DNA from: Candidatus Streptomyces philanthi
GTDB lineage: Bacteria > Actinomycetota > Actinomycetes > Streptomycetales > Streptomycetaceae
Reading direction: 5' to 3'
Assembly (NCBI GenBank): GCA_018114805.1
Contig: CP073042.1
Coordinates: 7,113,501-7,177,500, forward strand
DNA length: 64,000 nucleotides
A program made the position numbers and the translations under genes. Shown here in pieces: positions 57,001-64,000 of the stretch. The notes beneath the pieces were generated by a model. The model was given only the letters and a program-made list of their open reading frames with translations. It was not told the origin of the DNA and made no database searches. Each line of letters opens with the position of its first letter. Positions within the stretch are counted from its first letter, which is position 1.

Positions 57001-57262
57001 CTTCAGCACCCGGCCCGAACTCCACGGCCGCTACGTCCAGCACCGCGTCGCCGCGGATGCGGACGAGGTCTGGTCGCTGCTCGCGGCCGGGGCCCGGGTC
57101 CGGGTGTGCGGCGACGGCCGGGCGATGGCGCCGGGGGTGCGCGCCGCCTTCCGCGACGTCCACGCCGCCCACGCGGGCGGCTCGGCCGCCGACGCCGAAC
57201 GGTGGCTCGGCGCCCTGGTCGCCGAAGGGCGGTACGTGGAGGACGTCTACGCCGCCGGCTGA
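54031..57262 (+). pseudogene. CYP102-type self-sufficient P450/NADPH reductase (P450 BM3 family), two in-frame stops
   Basis: The protein is a fused monooxygenase of about 1,050 residues. P450 part: LDAIPLVDISATGLGPSPLQQAVELARRHGPIF, AGHETTSG on the I helix, NEALR (ExxR), FGTGQRACIGRQFALHEA with the haem Cys. Then a flavodoxin domain (LVLHGSNYGTCRELAHHLADKATA) and a CPR-type FAD/NADPH domain (RHYSISSAP, MVAAGTGLAPFRAAI, LYLGCDAPEADLLHAEEL). TAG at 54359-54361 interrupts DGLFTA-NDEPNWARAH, and TGA at 56447-56449 interrupts LTHHLELGA-ATPDQ, both in frame. The start is uncertain: ATG 54031 needs a shift near 54085, GTG 54098 does not. These enzymes hydroxylate fatty acids. Confidence 0.87.
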
Positions 57263-57287
57263 GCCCGCCCGGCCCGCCGGGGTCGCC

Positions 57288-57488
57288 TCAGTCGACCACG
57301 CTGGTCCGGCCGAAGATGGCCGCGTGCTCCAACACGTCCTCCATCGGGTCGTCGATCTGACCGGTGGAAATCAGCGCCACGACCGGGGCGTTGTGCGAGT
57401 TGGTGTGCGTCTCGTCGGCGTGCGCGACCCCGGCCGGCATCGCGGACACCAGCAGCGTCGCCCCCACGGCGGACAGCTTGAGGTTCAT
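57288..57488 (-). CDS. Small secreted protein of unknown function
   Basis: ATG 57488 (GAGGAGA upstream) encodes 66 residues: a signal peptide (MNLKLSAVGATLLVSAMPAGVAHA) and a 42-residue mature peptide, DETHTNSHNAPVVALISTGQ followed by IDDPMEDVLEHAAIFGRTSVVD. I do not know its function. The acidic, Cys-free mature part with a TGQIDDPMEDVLEH core looks conserved in style, and I believe similar short exported proteins exist in other streptomycetes. It is not a chaplin (no chaplin hydrophobic repeat) or rodlin by length. It converges on the CYP102 gene. Intact. Confidence 0.7.
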   Translation of the reverse strand: MNLKLSAVGATLLVSAMPAGVAHADETHTNSHNAPVVALISTGQIDDPMEDVLEHAAIFGRTSVVD

Positions 57489-57792
57489 GTCGTCTCCTCG
57501 CCTTGACTGTTCATCGGACCATGCGTCGACCTGCGTATCCACTCGAACGGTCGCGAGGTCACAGCGGGGCGCGCAGCGTCATCCGAACGATTCCGGCACC
57601 GACCGTGGACGAGGGTCGCTCGGCGGCGGCGCCCGGCCTGCCGCGCGAAGCGGCGGTGCCACGCGGCGCGCGACGAACGACAGCCAGCCGCGCACCGCAC
57701 CGGCGTGCGACGCTGCTGCGGTGCGCGCGGGGTGGGGCCGAACGGCGCACGGCCCGCGCCCCCGTCGTCGGCCCGGCTCGCATCGGGTCCGC
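57489..57792. other. Intergenic region, no gene seen
   Basis: About 300 bp between the small secreted protein and the DUF2165-like gene. The region has fewer codon-like regularities than its neighbours. It should contain the promoter of the secreted protein, but I cannot place it. Confidence 0.4.
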
Positions 57793-58329
57793 TCAACGCG
57801 GGGGACAGGACCCATCGGCCGGCTCCCGTGACCGGGTCGGCAGGTGTACCACCAGCAGGGCGAGACCGGCCAACACCACGACGCGCAGCGCCGCGTCCAG
57901 GCCGTTCTAGTCCGCCGACTGCCACATCGCCAACCACTCGCCGCCGATGGCCATGAAACCCCCGCCGAACAGCAGCAGCACCATCAGCAACCCGACCGTG
58001 CCGGCCCACCGGGCGCGCTCCAGCGCACCGCGCCGCACCCCCACCGCCCACAGCGCCGTGGCCCACAGCAGCACGAGCGCCGTCGCCACCTCCCAGCCGA
58101 TGATCGCCACGTACGCGGCGTCCTGGACGGCCCGCGACTCGATCGCACGCCCCATCAGGTCTTCGTCGCGGAAGGTGGTGTCCATCGCCAGCATGTGCCG
58201 GACGAACTCCCGGTTCGTGCCGAAGTCGACGATGTTCCCCACCGCGACCAGCGTCATGTACAGCGCGGTCACTCCGGTGAGCGCGGTCGCCGCGAGCGGC
58301 ACCGGCCGGAGCCGGGTGGTGATCGCCAT
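57793..58329 (-). pseudogene. DUF2165-like four-helix membrane protein, single in-frame stop
   Basis: ATG 58329 (GGGGAGGA upstream) starts VPLAATALTGVTALYMTLVAVGNIVDFGTNREFVRHMLAMDTTF, followed by DAAYVAIIGWEVATALVLLWATALWAVG, AGTVGLLMVLLLFGGGFMAIGGEWLAMWQSAD. TAG at plus 57907-57909 replaces the next codon (probably Trp, TGG). The same frame continues NGLDAALRVVVLAGLALLVVHLPT to a normal stop at 57793. The four helices and the NREFVRHMLAMDTTF motif fit the DUF2165 family, whose function is unknown. The lost part would be the last helix. Confidence 0.78.
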
Positions 58330-58528
58330 GAGTTCCTCCCCTTCGTTGACTCCCGCCCCAGTGTCGGTGCTTGGCCACCCCACGACACGCGGGCCCACCC
58401 CGCCGAAGGGCCCCGCCGCCGGCCCGTCTTCGGCCGAACCCCACCGTGGTGGCCGTGGGGGGCCGGTCCCGTACGCTGGCGCGCGGTGGCGACGGCAGGC
58501 GTGTGGTGGAGTCGACAAGGGCGGGGAC

Positions 58529-59571
58529 ATGAACAAGACGGCACTGCGGAGCACGGTCACCATCGCGGCCTTGGCGGCCCTGGTTGCCGGCGCGGCCCCG
58601 GCCGGAGCCGGTGAGCGCGCCGGCGCGGACACCGCGTACTCGGCGACGACCTCGGTCGGCGTGCACAACGCGTACGAGAAGGACGCCTTCCCCTACCTCG
58701 CGGCCGCCCTCGACTCCGGCGCCGGGCTGCTCGAACTCGACGTGTGGACCAACGCGTTCGGGCCCGGGTGGCTGGTGTCGCACGGCAACCCGCTCGGCAA
58801 CGACAACAACTGCGTGGGTGCCGCCTCCCCGGCCGAGCTGCGCGGCGGCAAGCGGGACCAGAGCCTGCCGGGCTGCCTGGCCGACATGCGGGCCTGGCAC
58901 GACGCGCACCCCGGCCACCGCCCGCTGCTCGTCAAGGTCGAGCTGAAGGACGGGTTCAACGACAAGCGCGGCCGGGGCCCCGACGAACTCGACGCGCTGC
59001 TCGGCGAGACCCTGGGCGACGCCCTGTTCCGGCCGGGCGACCTGGCCGCTGGCCACGCCACCCTGGACGAGGCGGTCCGGGCCAGGGGCTGGCCGGCGCG
59101 TGGCGCGCTGGCGGGCAGGTTCGTCGTGGAGCTGATCACCGGCACCGTCGAGGAGAACAACCCGCTGGACACGCTGTGGACCGACCGCGAGTACGCCACC
59201 CACCTGCGGGACCTGGCCGCCCGTGGCGAACTCGGCCGCGCCGCCGCCTTCCCCGCCGTGCACGGCGCGGCGGCGGGCGACCCGCGCGAGCCTACCGCGA
59301 CCCGGCGATCCGGCCGTGGTCCGTGCTCTTCGACGGCGACGCGACCAGCTACGCGGGCGATGGCATCGACACCGCGTGGTACGACCGGCGCCACTACCTG
59401 CTGATCATGACGGACGCCCACCGGGTGCCGCCGGCCATCGACGGCACCCGGCCCACCGAGGAGCAGGCCCGCACCCGGGTGAGCGAGCTGGCCGCCCGAC
59501 ACGCGAGCTTCGCCACCGCCGACTGGTACCCGCTGCCCCGCGTGCTGGCCACGGTGGTCCCGCGCGGCTGA
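58529..59571 (+). pseudogene. Secreted PI-PLC-like (calcium-dependent) phosphodiesterase, one frameshift
   Basis: ATG 58529 gives a signal peptide (ALRSTVTIAALAALVAGAAPAGAG) and a TIM-barrel phosphodiesterase: TSVGVHNAYEKDAFPYLAAALDSGAGLLELDVWTN (catalytic His and metal ligands E and D in LLELDVW), WLVSHGNPLGNDNNC, and LLVKVELKDGFNDKRG. Near 59290 a frameshift divides AAFPAVHGAAAGDPRE from YRDPAIRPWSVLFDGDATSYAG, which continues to 59571. Joined length is about 346 residues, matching the Ca2+-dependent phosphoinositide phospholipase C family of actinomycetes. The active-site half precedes the shift. Confidence 0.82.
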
Positions 59572-59574
59572 CCC

Positions 59575-59612
59575 CACGGCACGGGCGGCGGACGGCCGCC
59601 GCCCGTGCCGTG
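59575..59612. terminator. Long perfect hairpin between convergent genes
   Basis: A 17-bp perfect inverted repeat (core GGCACGGGCGGCGG / CCGCCGCCCGTGCC, plus CAC/GTG outside) with a 4-base ACGG loop lies between the phosphodiesterase stop and the end of the dodecin gene. It is a clear bidirectional terminator. Confidence 0.85.
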
Positions 59613-59631
59613 CCGCCGCGCGGTGGTTGGG

Positions 59632-59850
59632 CTACGCGCCCGGTTCCTCCAGGCGGAAACCCACCTTCAGGCTGACCTGGTAGTGCTCGACCTTGCCGTC
59701 CTCGATCTGCCCGCGTACCTCCTTGACCTCGAACCAGTCGAGGTTGCGCACGGTCTGCGCGGCGCGGCTGATGCCGTTGCGGATCGCGCCGTCCACGCCC
59801 TCGTGCGACGTGCCGACGATCTCGGTCACCCGGTAGGTGTGGTTGGACAT
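59632..59850 (-). CDS. Dodecin (flavin-storage protein)
   Basis: The 72-residue protein MSNHTYRVTEIVGTSHEGVD... has IRNGISRAAQTVRNLDWFEVKEVRG with the flavin-stacking Trp and IEDGKVEHYQVSLKVGFRLE, the complete dodecin fold. Dodecins form hollow dodecamers that bind riboflavin or FMN and may also bind CoA. ATG 59850 follows GGGGAG. A single-gene unit. Intact. Confidence 0.93.
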   Translation of the reverse strand: MSNHTYRVTEIVGTSHEGVDGAIRNGISRAAQTVRNLDWFEVKEVRGQIEDGKVEHYQVSLKVGFRLEEPGA

Positions 59851-60032
59851 GTTAGAAACTCCCCGGTCACTGGGGTGCTGCTCGGTCCCCACCACCGTGC
59901 CCCACCCGGCCGCCCGGCGCGAGCCGGGACCCGCGTCCGGCACCACCCCGGTGCCGGGCGCGCCGGACCCCGCGTGCCCGGGCCCGCTGTCCCCGCGGTC
60001 CGTGCCCCGTCAGCACCGGGTCGGCGGCCCGG

Positions 60033-60500
60033 TCAGGGAACGACGGTCACCGGCCACCGCCCGGCCTTGACCAGCCGAATCGCCACCGAGCCCACGATCC
60101 GGTGCCCGGCCTGCTCCGAGGCGCCCACCACCACCGCGTCGGCCTTGAGCTGGTCCGCCACGGAGACCAGGCCGCTGTACGGGTCGCCGACGTGCGTGTG
60201 GAACTCCCAGCGCACCTCGAAGACGCCCCGTAGCCGCTCGGTGGCCTCCCGCATCTCCGCGATCAGCTCCTCCGCTACCTCGCCCGTGCTGTCCGCCACC
60301 GGCGCCCCGAAGGCGGCGCTCGCCGGCAGCACGGGCTGCACGTACATGACGGCGAGCAGCGCGTTCTGCCGTCTGGCCAGCCCCGCCCGCCGCGTACGCC
60401 ACCGCGCGCCACGAGGACTGCTAGCCATCGAGGCCGGTCACGATGACCTTCGGGCCGTCCGTACCGCGTTCGAATTCTCCGGGAGTCTTGTTCCACCACG
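60033..60500 (-). pseudogene. Universal stress protein, stop and frameshift
   Basis: The N-terminus reads PGEFERGTDGPKVIVTGLDG, then TAG (plus 60421-60423, at a position where USPs have Ser), then QSSWRAVAYAAG. A one-base surplus in the following G/C run moves the frame to LARRQNALLAVMYVQPVLP and the rest: EVAEELIAEMREATERLRGVFEVRWEFHTHVGDPYSGLVSVADQLKADAVVVGASEQAGHRIVGSVAIRLVKAGRWPVTVVP. The end carries the GxxG-9x-GS(V/I) ATP-binding pattern (GASEQAGHRIVGSVA). No in-frame start codon is evident, so the right end is approximate. Single-domain USP of about 150 residues. Confidence 0.8.
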
Positions 60501-60850
60501 GGTGTGAGGTTAACGGTCGGTACATCGCCCCCGCCGGCCGGCCGGCGGGGGCGGCTCAGCCGCGGGGCTTGACCAGGCCCGCGACCGTGCCCGACCACCC
60601 GACCGGGCCGGCTGCCGCCACCCCACGGCCTCGCACGCGCGTGCCCGGGGCGCCCGGGCGCGCGGGTGGAGAGGCGGCGCGCGAGCGTGGTGGGGGCTGC
60701 GGCCGGGCACCCGAGGGCAGGAACAAGTGAGACAGATCGGCAGGTGCCGCTCTCGTTCTCGATTCTGAGTTGCCTCAGCGCGCCGATCCTTGTCAGCGTT
60801 CCCCTACGTGCGTGCCGCTGCCATCGCGGCACCCGACGAGAGGTGGCCGC

Positions 60851-61591
60851 ATGGACACCGCACCACTTGCCCACTCCCTCACACCCCTGGTGGGCCTGGT
60901 CGGGCCCGACCTCCCGTACGCTACCACGGTGACCGCCTGGCCGGCCCTGGCCGGAGGCCTGGAGCAGGAGCTGACGCACGGCGCGGCCTGGGCCTACGCG
61001 CTGCTGGTCATCACCACCCTGTCGCCGCTGGTGCCCAACTCGGCCCTGCTGGTCACCAGCGGGGTATTCGCCGCGAGCGGCACCCTCGACATCGCGCTGG
61101 TGCTCGGCGTCGTCGCCGGCAGCGCCCTGCTGGGGGACGCGCTGCTGCACTGGTTCGGCGGCCGGTTCAGGGACCGGGTCAGCCACTGGGCCGCCTGCAC
61201 GCCCCGGCGCAAGGCGCTCCGCGGATGGTCGGCCAGCCAGATCCAGCGGCACGGCGTGCCGTTCGTCATCGCCGTGCGCTTCCTGCCCAGCGGCCGGCTG
61301 GTGGGCGCGCTCGGCGCCGGCGCCATCGGCTACCCGCTGGACCGCTACCTGATAGGCGCCGGAATCGCCGAGTCCATCTGGGCGCTCTACTCGGTCGGCC
61401 TCGGTTACCTGGGCAGCGCGGCGGCCCGCGGCGAACTCCAGGCCATCGCCATCGGCTGCGGGATCTCCCTCCTGCTGGCCCTCAGCAGTGCCCTCATCCA
61501 ACTCCGGGCCCGACACGGGGCCGGCCCCGGCGGCCCGTCCGGGCCCGACGGCGACCCGGGTGAACAGGGCTCACCTCCGAGCCGACTGTGA
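60851..61591 (+). CDS. DedA/VTT-domain membrane protein
   Basis: The 246-residue protein has a DedA-type domain: AWAYALLVITTLSPLVPNSALLVTSGVFAASGTLDIALVLGVVAGSALLGDALLHWFGGRF, then IQRHGVPFVIAVRFLPSGRLVGALGAGAIGYPLDRYLIGAGIAESIWALYSVGLGYLG. The FLPSGRLVG and the re-entrant P/G-rich loops fit the family, which flips undecaprenyl phosphate or related lipids and supports envelope homeostasis. ATG 60851 follows GAGAGG. Intact. Confidence 0.87.
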   Translation: MDTAPLAHSLTPLVGLVGPDLPYATTVTAWPALAGGLEQELTHGAAWAYALLVITTLSPLVPNSALLVTSGVFAASGTLDIALVLGVVAGSALLGDALLHWFGGRFRDRVSHWAACTPRRKALRGWSASQIQRHGVPFVIAVRFLPSGRLVGALGAGAIGYPLDRYLIGAGIAESIWALYSVGLGYLGSAAARGELQAIAIGCGISLLLALSSALIQLRARHGAGPGGPSGPDGDPGEQGSPPSRL

Positions 61592-61801
61592 CTACCAACG
61601 CTCGCCGCTAACTCCCTCACTATGCGATCCTCTTGGGGAACGGCCTGCTGAACGGCCCCCCTAGAGCACGGTGTGGCGAGAACGGGAGAAACGAATGCGC
61701 GGCACGTCCGTCGAAGACGGCGTAGACATACAGCACGCGGCCGAGGTCACCGGCCGACCCCGCCCCAGGGTGCGGGCCGCCGCGACCGCGGTGTCGCCCC
61801 T

Positions 61802-62653
61802 ATGAGCGGCGGCGCGCACCGGGGCGACCTCCTCGCCATCAGCGACCTGCACGTCAGCTACGAGGACAACCGCGCCATCAGCGAGAAGCTGCGCCCCGGC
61901 TCGGACGAGGACTGGCTCATCGTCGCGGGCGACGTCGGCGAGGTGTTCGGCGACATCGAGCGCACCCTGCGACAGCTCAGCGAGCGGTTCGCCAAGGTCA
62001 TCTGGGTGCCGGGCAACCACGAGCTGTGGACCCACCCCAAGGAACCGGTGGAGCTGCGCGGCGTCGCCCGCTACGATGCGCTGGTCGAGATGTGCCGCTC
62101 GCTGGGCGTCGCCACCCCCGAGGACCCGTTCCTGGTCTGGGAGGGCGCCGCGGGCCCGCTGACCATCGCCCCGGTCTTCACGCTGTACGACTACACCTTC
62201 CGGGCCAACCCCCGGCAAACCCAGGAAGAGGCGCTGGCCGCCGCCTACGAGAGCGGCGTGGTCTGCACCGACGAACACTTCCTGCACCCGGACCCGTACC
62301 CGACCAAGGAGGACTGGTCCCGGGCCCGGGTGGCCGAGACGGAGCGGCGGCTGGCCGAGATCGACCCGGCCGCTCCGCCGGTGCTCATCAACCACTGGCC
62401 GCTCACCCGGCTGCCCACCGAGGTCCTGTACTACCCGGACTTCGCCCTGTGGTGCGGCACCAAGCTCACCGCCGACTGGCACCGACGCTTCAACGCCGCC
62501 GCCGTCATCTACGGACACCTGCACATCCCGCGCGTGACCACCGAGGACGGCGTGCGGTTCGAGGAGGTCTCGCTCGGCTACCCGCGCGAGTGGCGCCGGC
62601 GCGGCCTGCCCGACAACCTGCTGCGCCCGGTGCTGCCCCGGGTCGCGCACTGA
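61802..62653 (+). CDS. Metallophosphoesterase (calcineurin-like)
   Basis: The 283-residue protein contains all core motifs of the superfamily: LLAISDLHVSY (DLH), LIVAGDVGEVF (GD), WVPGNHELWT (GNHE), VLINHWPL and VIYGHLHIPRVT (GHLH). The substrate is not predictable; the DYTFRANPRQTQEEAL insert is characteristic of a streptomycete subgroup often found beside phosphopantetheinyl transferase genes, but none is seen here. ATG 61802 is the first start that preserves the family N-terminus. The 210 bp upstream show no other gene. Intact. Confidence 0.88.
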   Translation: MSGGAHRGDLLAISDLHVSYEDNRAISEKLRPGSDEDWLIVAGDVGEVFGDIERTLRQLSERFAKVIWVPGNHELWTHPKEPVELRGVARYDALVEMCRSLGVATPEDPFLVWEGAAGPLTIAPVFTLYDYTFRANPRQTQEEALAAAYESGVVCTDEHFLHPDPYPTKEDWSRARVAETERRLAEIDPAAPPVLINHWPLTRLPTEVLYYPDFALWCGTKLTADWHRRFNAAAVIYGHLHIPRVTTEDGVRFEEVSLGYPREWRRRGLPDNLLRPVLPRVAH

Positions 62654-62731
62654 CGGGGAGCTGACGCGCCAGAAGCCGAGCGCGGACGCGCCCGCCGCCG
62701 GCCAGCGCGCTCGCGGGAGACCGTCAGCCGG

Positions 62732-63700
62732 TCACGGCGCCACCGGCGTGGCGAGCGACAGCGCGAACCGCTCGGCGCCGTCCGTCCACCAGTGCCGCAG
62801 GTCGAGCCCCGCCGCGGACAACTCCGCGTCGACCCCCGTGCGACGGAACTTCGCGGAGACCTCCGTGCGCAACTCCTCGCCGGCCGCGAAGGACACGGCC
62901 AGGTCGACCGCGGGGATCTTCACGGTCAGCGCCGCCGTCGCCCGCAGCCGCATCTCGATCCACTCCCGCTCCCGGTCCCAGTGCGCGACGTGCGTGAACG
63001 CGCCGGGGTCGAAGTCGGCCCCCAGCTCGCGGTTGAGCACCGACAGCACGTTCTTGTTGAACGCGGCGGTCACGCCCGCCGCGTCGTCGTACGCCGCCAG
63101 CAGCGTCTCCTCCTCCTTGACCAGGTCGGTTCCGAGCAGCAGGGCGTCACCGGGCGCCAGCAGCGCGCGCACGGCGGCGAGGAACCGGGTCCGCTCGGCG
63201 GGCAACAGGTTGCCGATCGTGCCCCCGAGGAAGACCAGCAGCCGCGGCCCCGGCGTCTTCGGCAGGGCCAGCACCTGCTGGAAGTCGGCGACCAGGGCGT
63301 GCACGGTCAGCCCGGACCGCTCGGCCAGCAGGGCGTCTCCGGCCAGTTCCAGGGCGCTGCCGCTGACGTCCACGGGCACGTACGCCGCGAGGTCGGGCAG
63401 CGCGTCCAGGAGCAGCCGGGTCTTCTCGGACGAGCCGGAGCCCAGCTCCACCAGCGTGCGGGCGCCGGTGGCGGCGGCGATCGCGGGGGCCCGAGCGGCC
63501 AGGATCTCCCGCTCGGCCCGGGTGGGGTAGTACTCCGGCAGTTGGGTGATCTCCTCGAACAGCTCGCTGCCGCGCGCGTCGTAGAACCACTTCGGCGGCA
63601 GCCACTTGGACTCGGCGGTCAGCCCGGCGGAGACGTCGGCGCGCAGCGCCGCGGCCGTCGCGTCGTCGGGCAGCGTGCGGGTGAGGGCGAACGGGCTCAC
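62732..63700 (-). CDS. egtD: L-histidine N(alpha)-methyltransferase (ergothioneine biosynthesis)
   Basis: EgtD trimethylates histidine to hercynine with three SAM. The 322-residue protein shows LPPKWFYDARGSELFEEITQLPEYYPTRAEREIL, TLVELGSGSSEKTRLLLDAL (SAM loop), VFLGGTIGNLLPAERTRFL, LLLGTDLVKEEETLLAAYDDAAGVTAAFNKNVLSVLNRELGADFDP and EMRLRA, all EgtD-specific. GTG 63700 has AAGGAG 8 bp upstream. The upstream frame is open without a stop into the end of egtC. Intact. Confidence 0.94.
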   Translation of the reverse strand: MSPFALTRTLPDDATAAALRADVSAGLTAESKWLPPKWFYDARGSELFEEITQLPEYYPTRAEREILAARAPAIAAATGARTLVELGSGSSEKTRLLLDALPDLAAYVPVDVSGSALELAGDALLAERSGLTVHALVADFQQVLALPKTPGPRLLVFLGGTIGNLLPAERTRFLAAVRALLAPGDALLLGTDLVKEEETLLAAYDDAAGVTAAFNKNVLSVLNRELGADFDPGAFTHVAHWDREREWIEMRLRATAALTVKIPAVDLAVSFAAGEELRTEVSAKFRRTGVDAELSAAGLDLRHWWTDGAERFALSLATPVAP

Positions 63701-64000
63701 GGTGACGACTCCTTGTGCTGCGGCGACAGGTGCGGGGGCGGGGCGGCGTGCGGCGCTGCCATGGCCGGGCGCGACCGGTTGGAGCCGCTCAGCCCCGCGG
63801 GCCGCCGGTCGCGCCGGCGGCGGGCGAGCGGACGGCGACCGGTGGGGCGCGCCGGGCCCCGGCCCGGGCGCGGCCCCCGACGAGGCGGGGTGACCGCCAC
63901 CGCCCGACCCCGGGTGCCCTCCGAGGGGCGCCCGGTGCTCGATCGGGGTGAGCCGGACACCGGACCGGGTGGCCGTCACCAACGTGCGGTTGGGCACCTC
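63701..64000 (-). CDS. egtC: C-terminal end of EgtC-like amidohydrolase (partial)
   Basis: The edge of the window carries EVPNRTLVTATRSGVRLTPIE, the expected last strand of EgtC, the glutamine-amidotransferase-like enzyme that removes glutamate from the gamma-glutamyl intermediate of ergothioneine. In most genomes the gene stops about here. In this sequence the frame stays open through a Gly/Pro/Arg-rich stretch of some 90 codons and runs in phase into egtD. Either the stop has been lost or a Pro-rich linker joins the two. Only the end of the gene is visible, so the assignment depends on this short segment and on the neighbouring egtD. Confidence 0.6.

Noticed and set aside
7227..60423. Stop-codon reassignment or selenocysteine/pyrrolysine insertion
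   Set aside because: TAA, TAG and TGA all occur at unrelated sites, no SECIS-like hairpins are evident by eye, and core genes contain no in-frame stops.
60275..61516. Minus-strand open frame overlapping the stress protein and DedA genes
   Set aside because: No motifs; the DedA-type protein on the plus strand is complete and convincing.

Overview
The window is very GC-rich DNA with codon use strongly biased to G/C in third positions, Streptomyces-type ribosome binding sites (AGGAG/GGAGG) and frequent GTG starts. Its genes (cobalamin pathway, DasR-type PTS genes, a divided ATP-grasp/ABC cluster, a CYP102 fusion, ergothioneine genes) point to Streptomyces or a close actinomycete. No rRNA, tRNA, CRISPR array or transposase was seen.

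Layout. 1-6.5 kb: end of methylmalonyl-CoA mutase with its chaperone meaB, a broken solute-binding protein, a 3-hydroxyisobutyryl-CoA hydrolase, a broken FhuF-like Fe-S protein, and cobL-cobM. 6.6-9.5 kb: a lower-GC island with a small putative effector next to a damaged NB-ARC/TPR NTPase; the two share a short beta-arc-like motif. 9.5-12.2 kb: three broken accessory genes (GNAT, AraC, FAD monooxygenase). 12.3-12.4 kb: eleven exact copies of a 7-bp repeat. 12.5-23.4 kb: cobalamin block (cbiD, cobK, cobIJ fusion, cobH, cobG, then a B12 riboswitch, cobN and a NUDIX gene), all intact. 23.7-25.1 kb: leaderless micro-ORF and a broken macrolide-type glycosyltransferase. 25.9-29.4 kb: a DasR-like site followed by a SIS-domain gene, crr and ptsI, all intact. 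29.4-40.2 kb: regulators, a gutted metal P-type ATPase with an intact ArsR regulator and a 12-2-12 operator, an esterase/P5CR pair, and broken membrane and secreted-peptidase genes. 40.2-51.1 kb: a Zur/Fur-like box ahead of a translationally coupled cluster (ATP-grasp, DUF364-like, cysteine-synthase-like, dipeptide epimerase, MFS, methyltransferase, Dpp/Nik-type ABC importer) that looks like a small-peptide metallophore system; most members carry lesions and the ABC ATPase is only a stub. 51.2-64 kb: an APC permease, a damaged PAS-LuxR regulator facing a CYP102-type P450-reductase fusion with two in-frame stops, small secreted and stress genes, DedA, a metallophosphoesterase and egtD with the end of egtC.

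The most striking global feature is the pattern of damage. About half of the genes carry frameshifts, single in-frame stops or internal deletions, while roughly 25 kb of core-metabolic coding sequence (cobalamin, PTS, valine/propionate, ergothioneine) has none that I can see. Uniform sequencing error should not spare one class of genes, so I favour real, recent pseudogenisation of accessory functions, as in an organism with relaxed selection. Homopolymer-linked shifts (C8, G6) mean read-level checking is needed before this is accepted.
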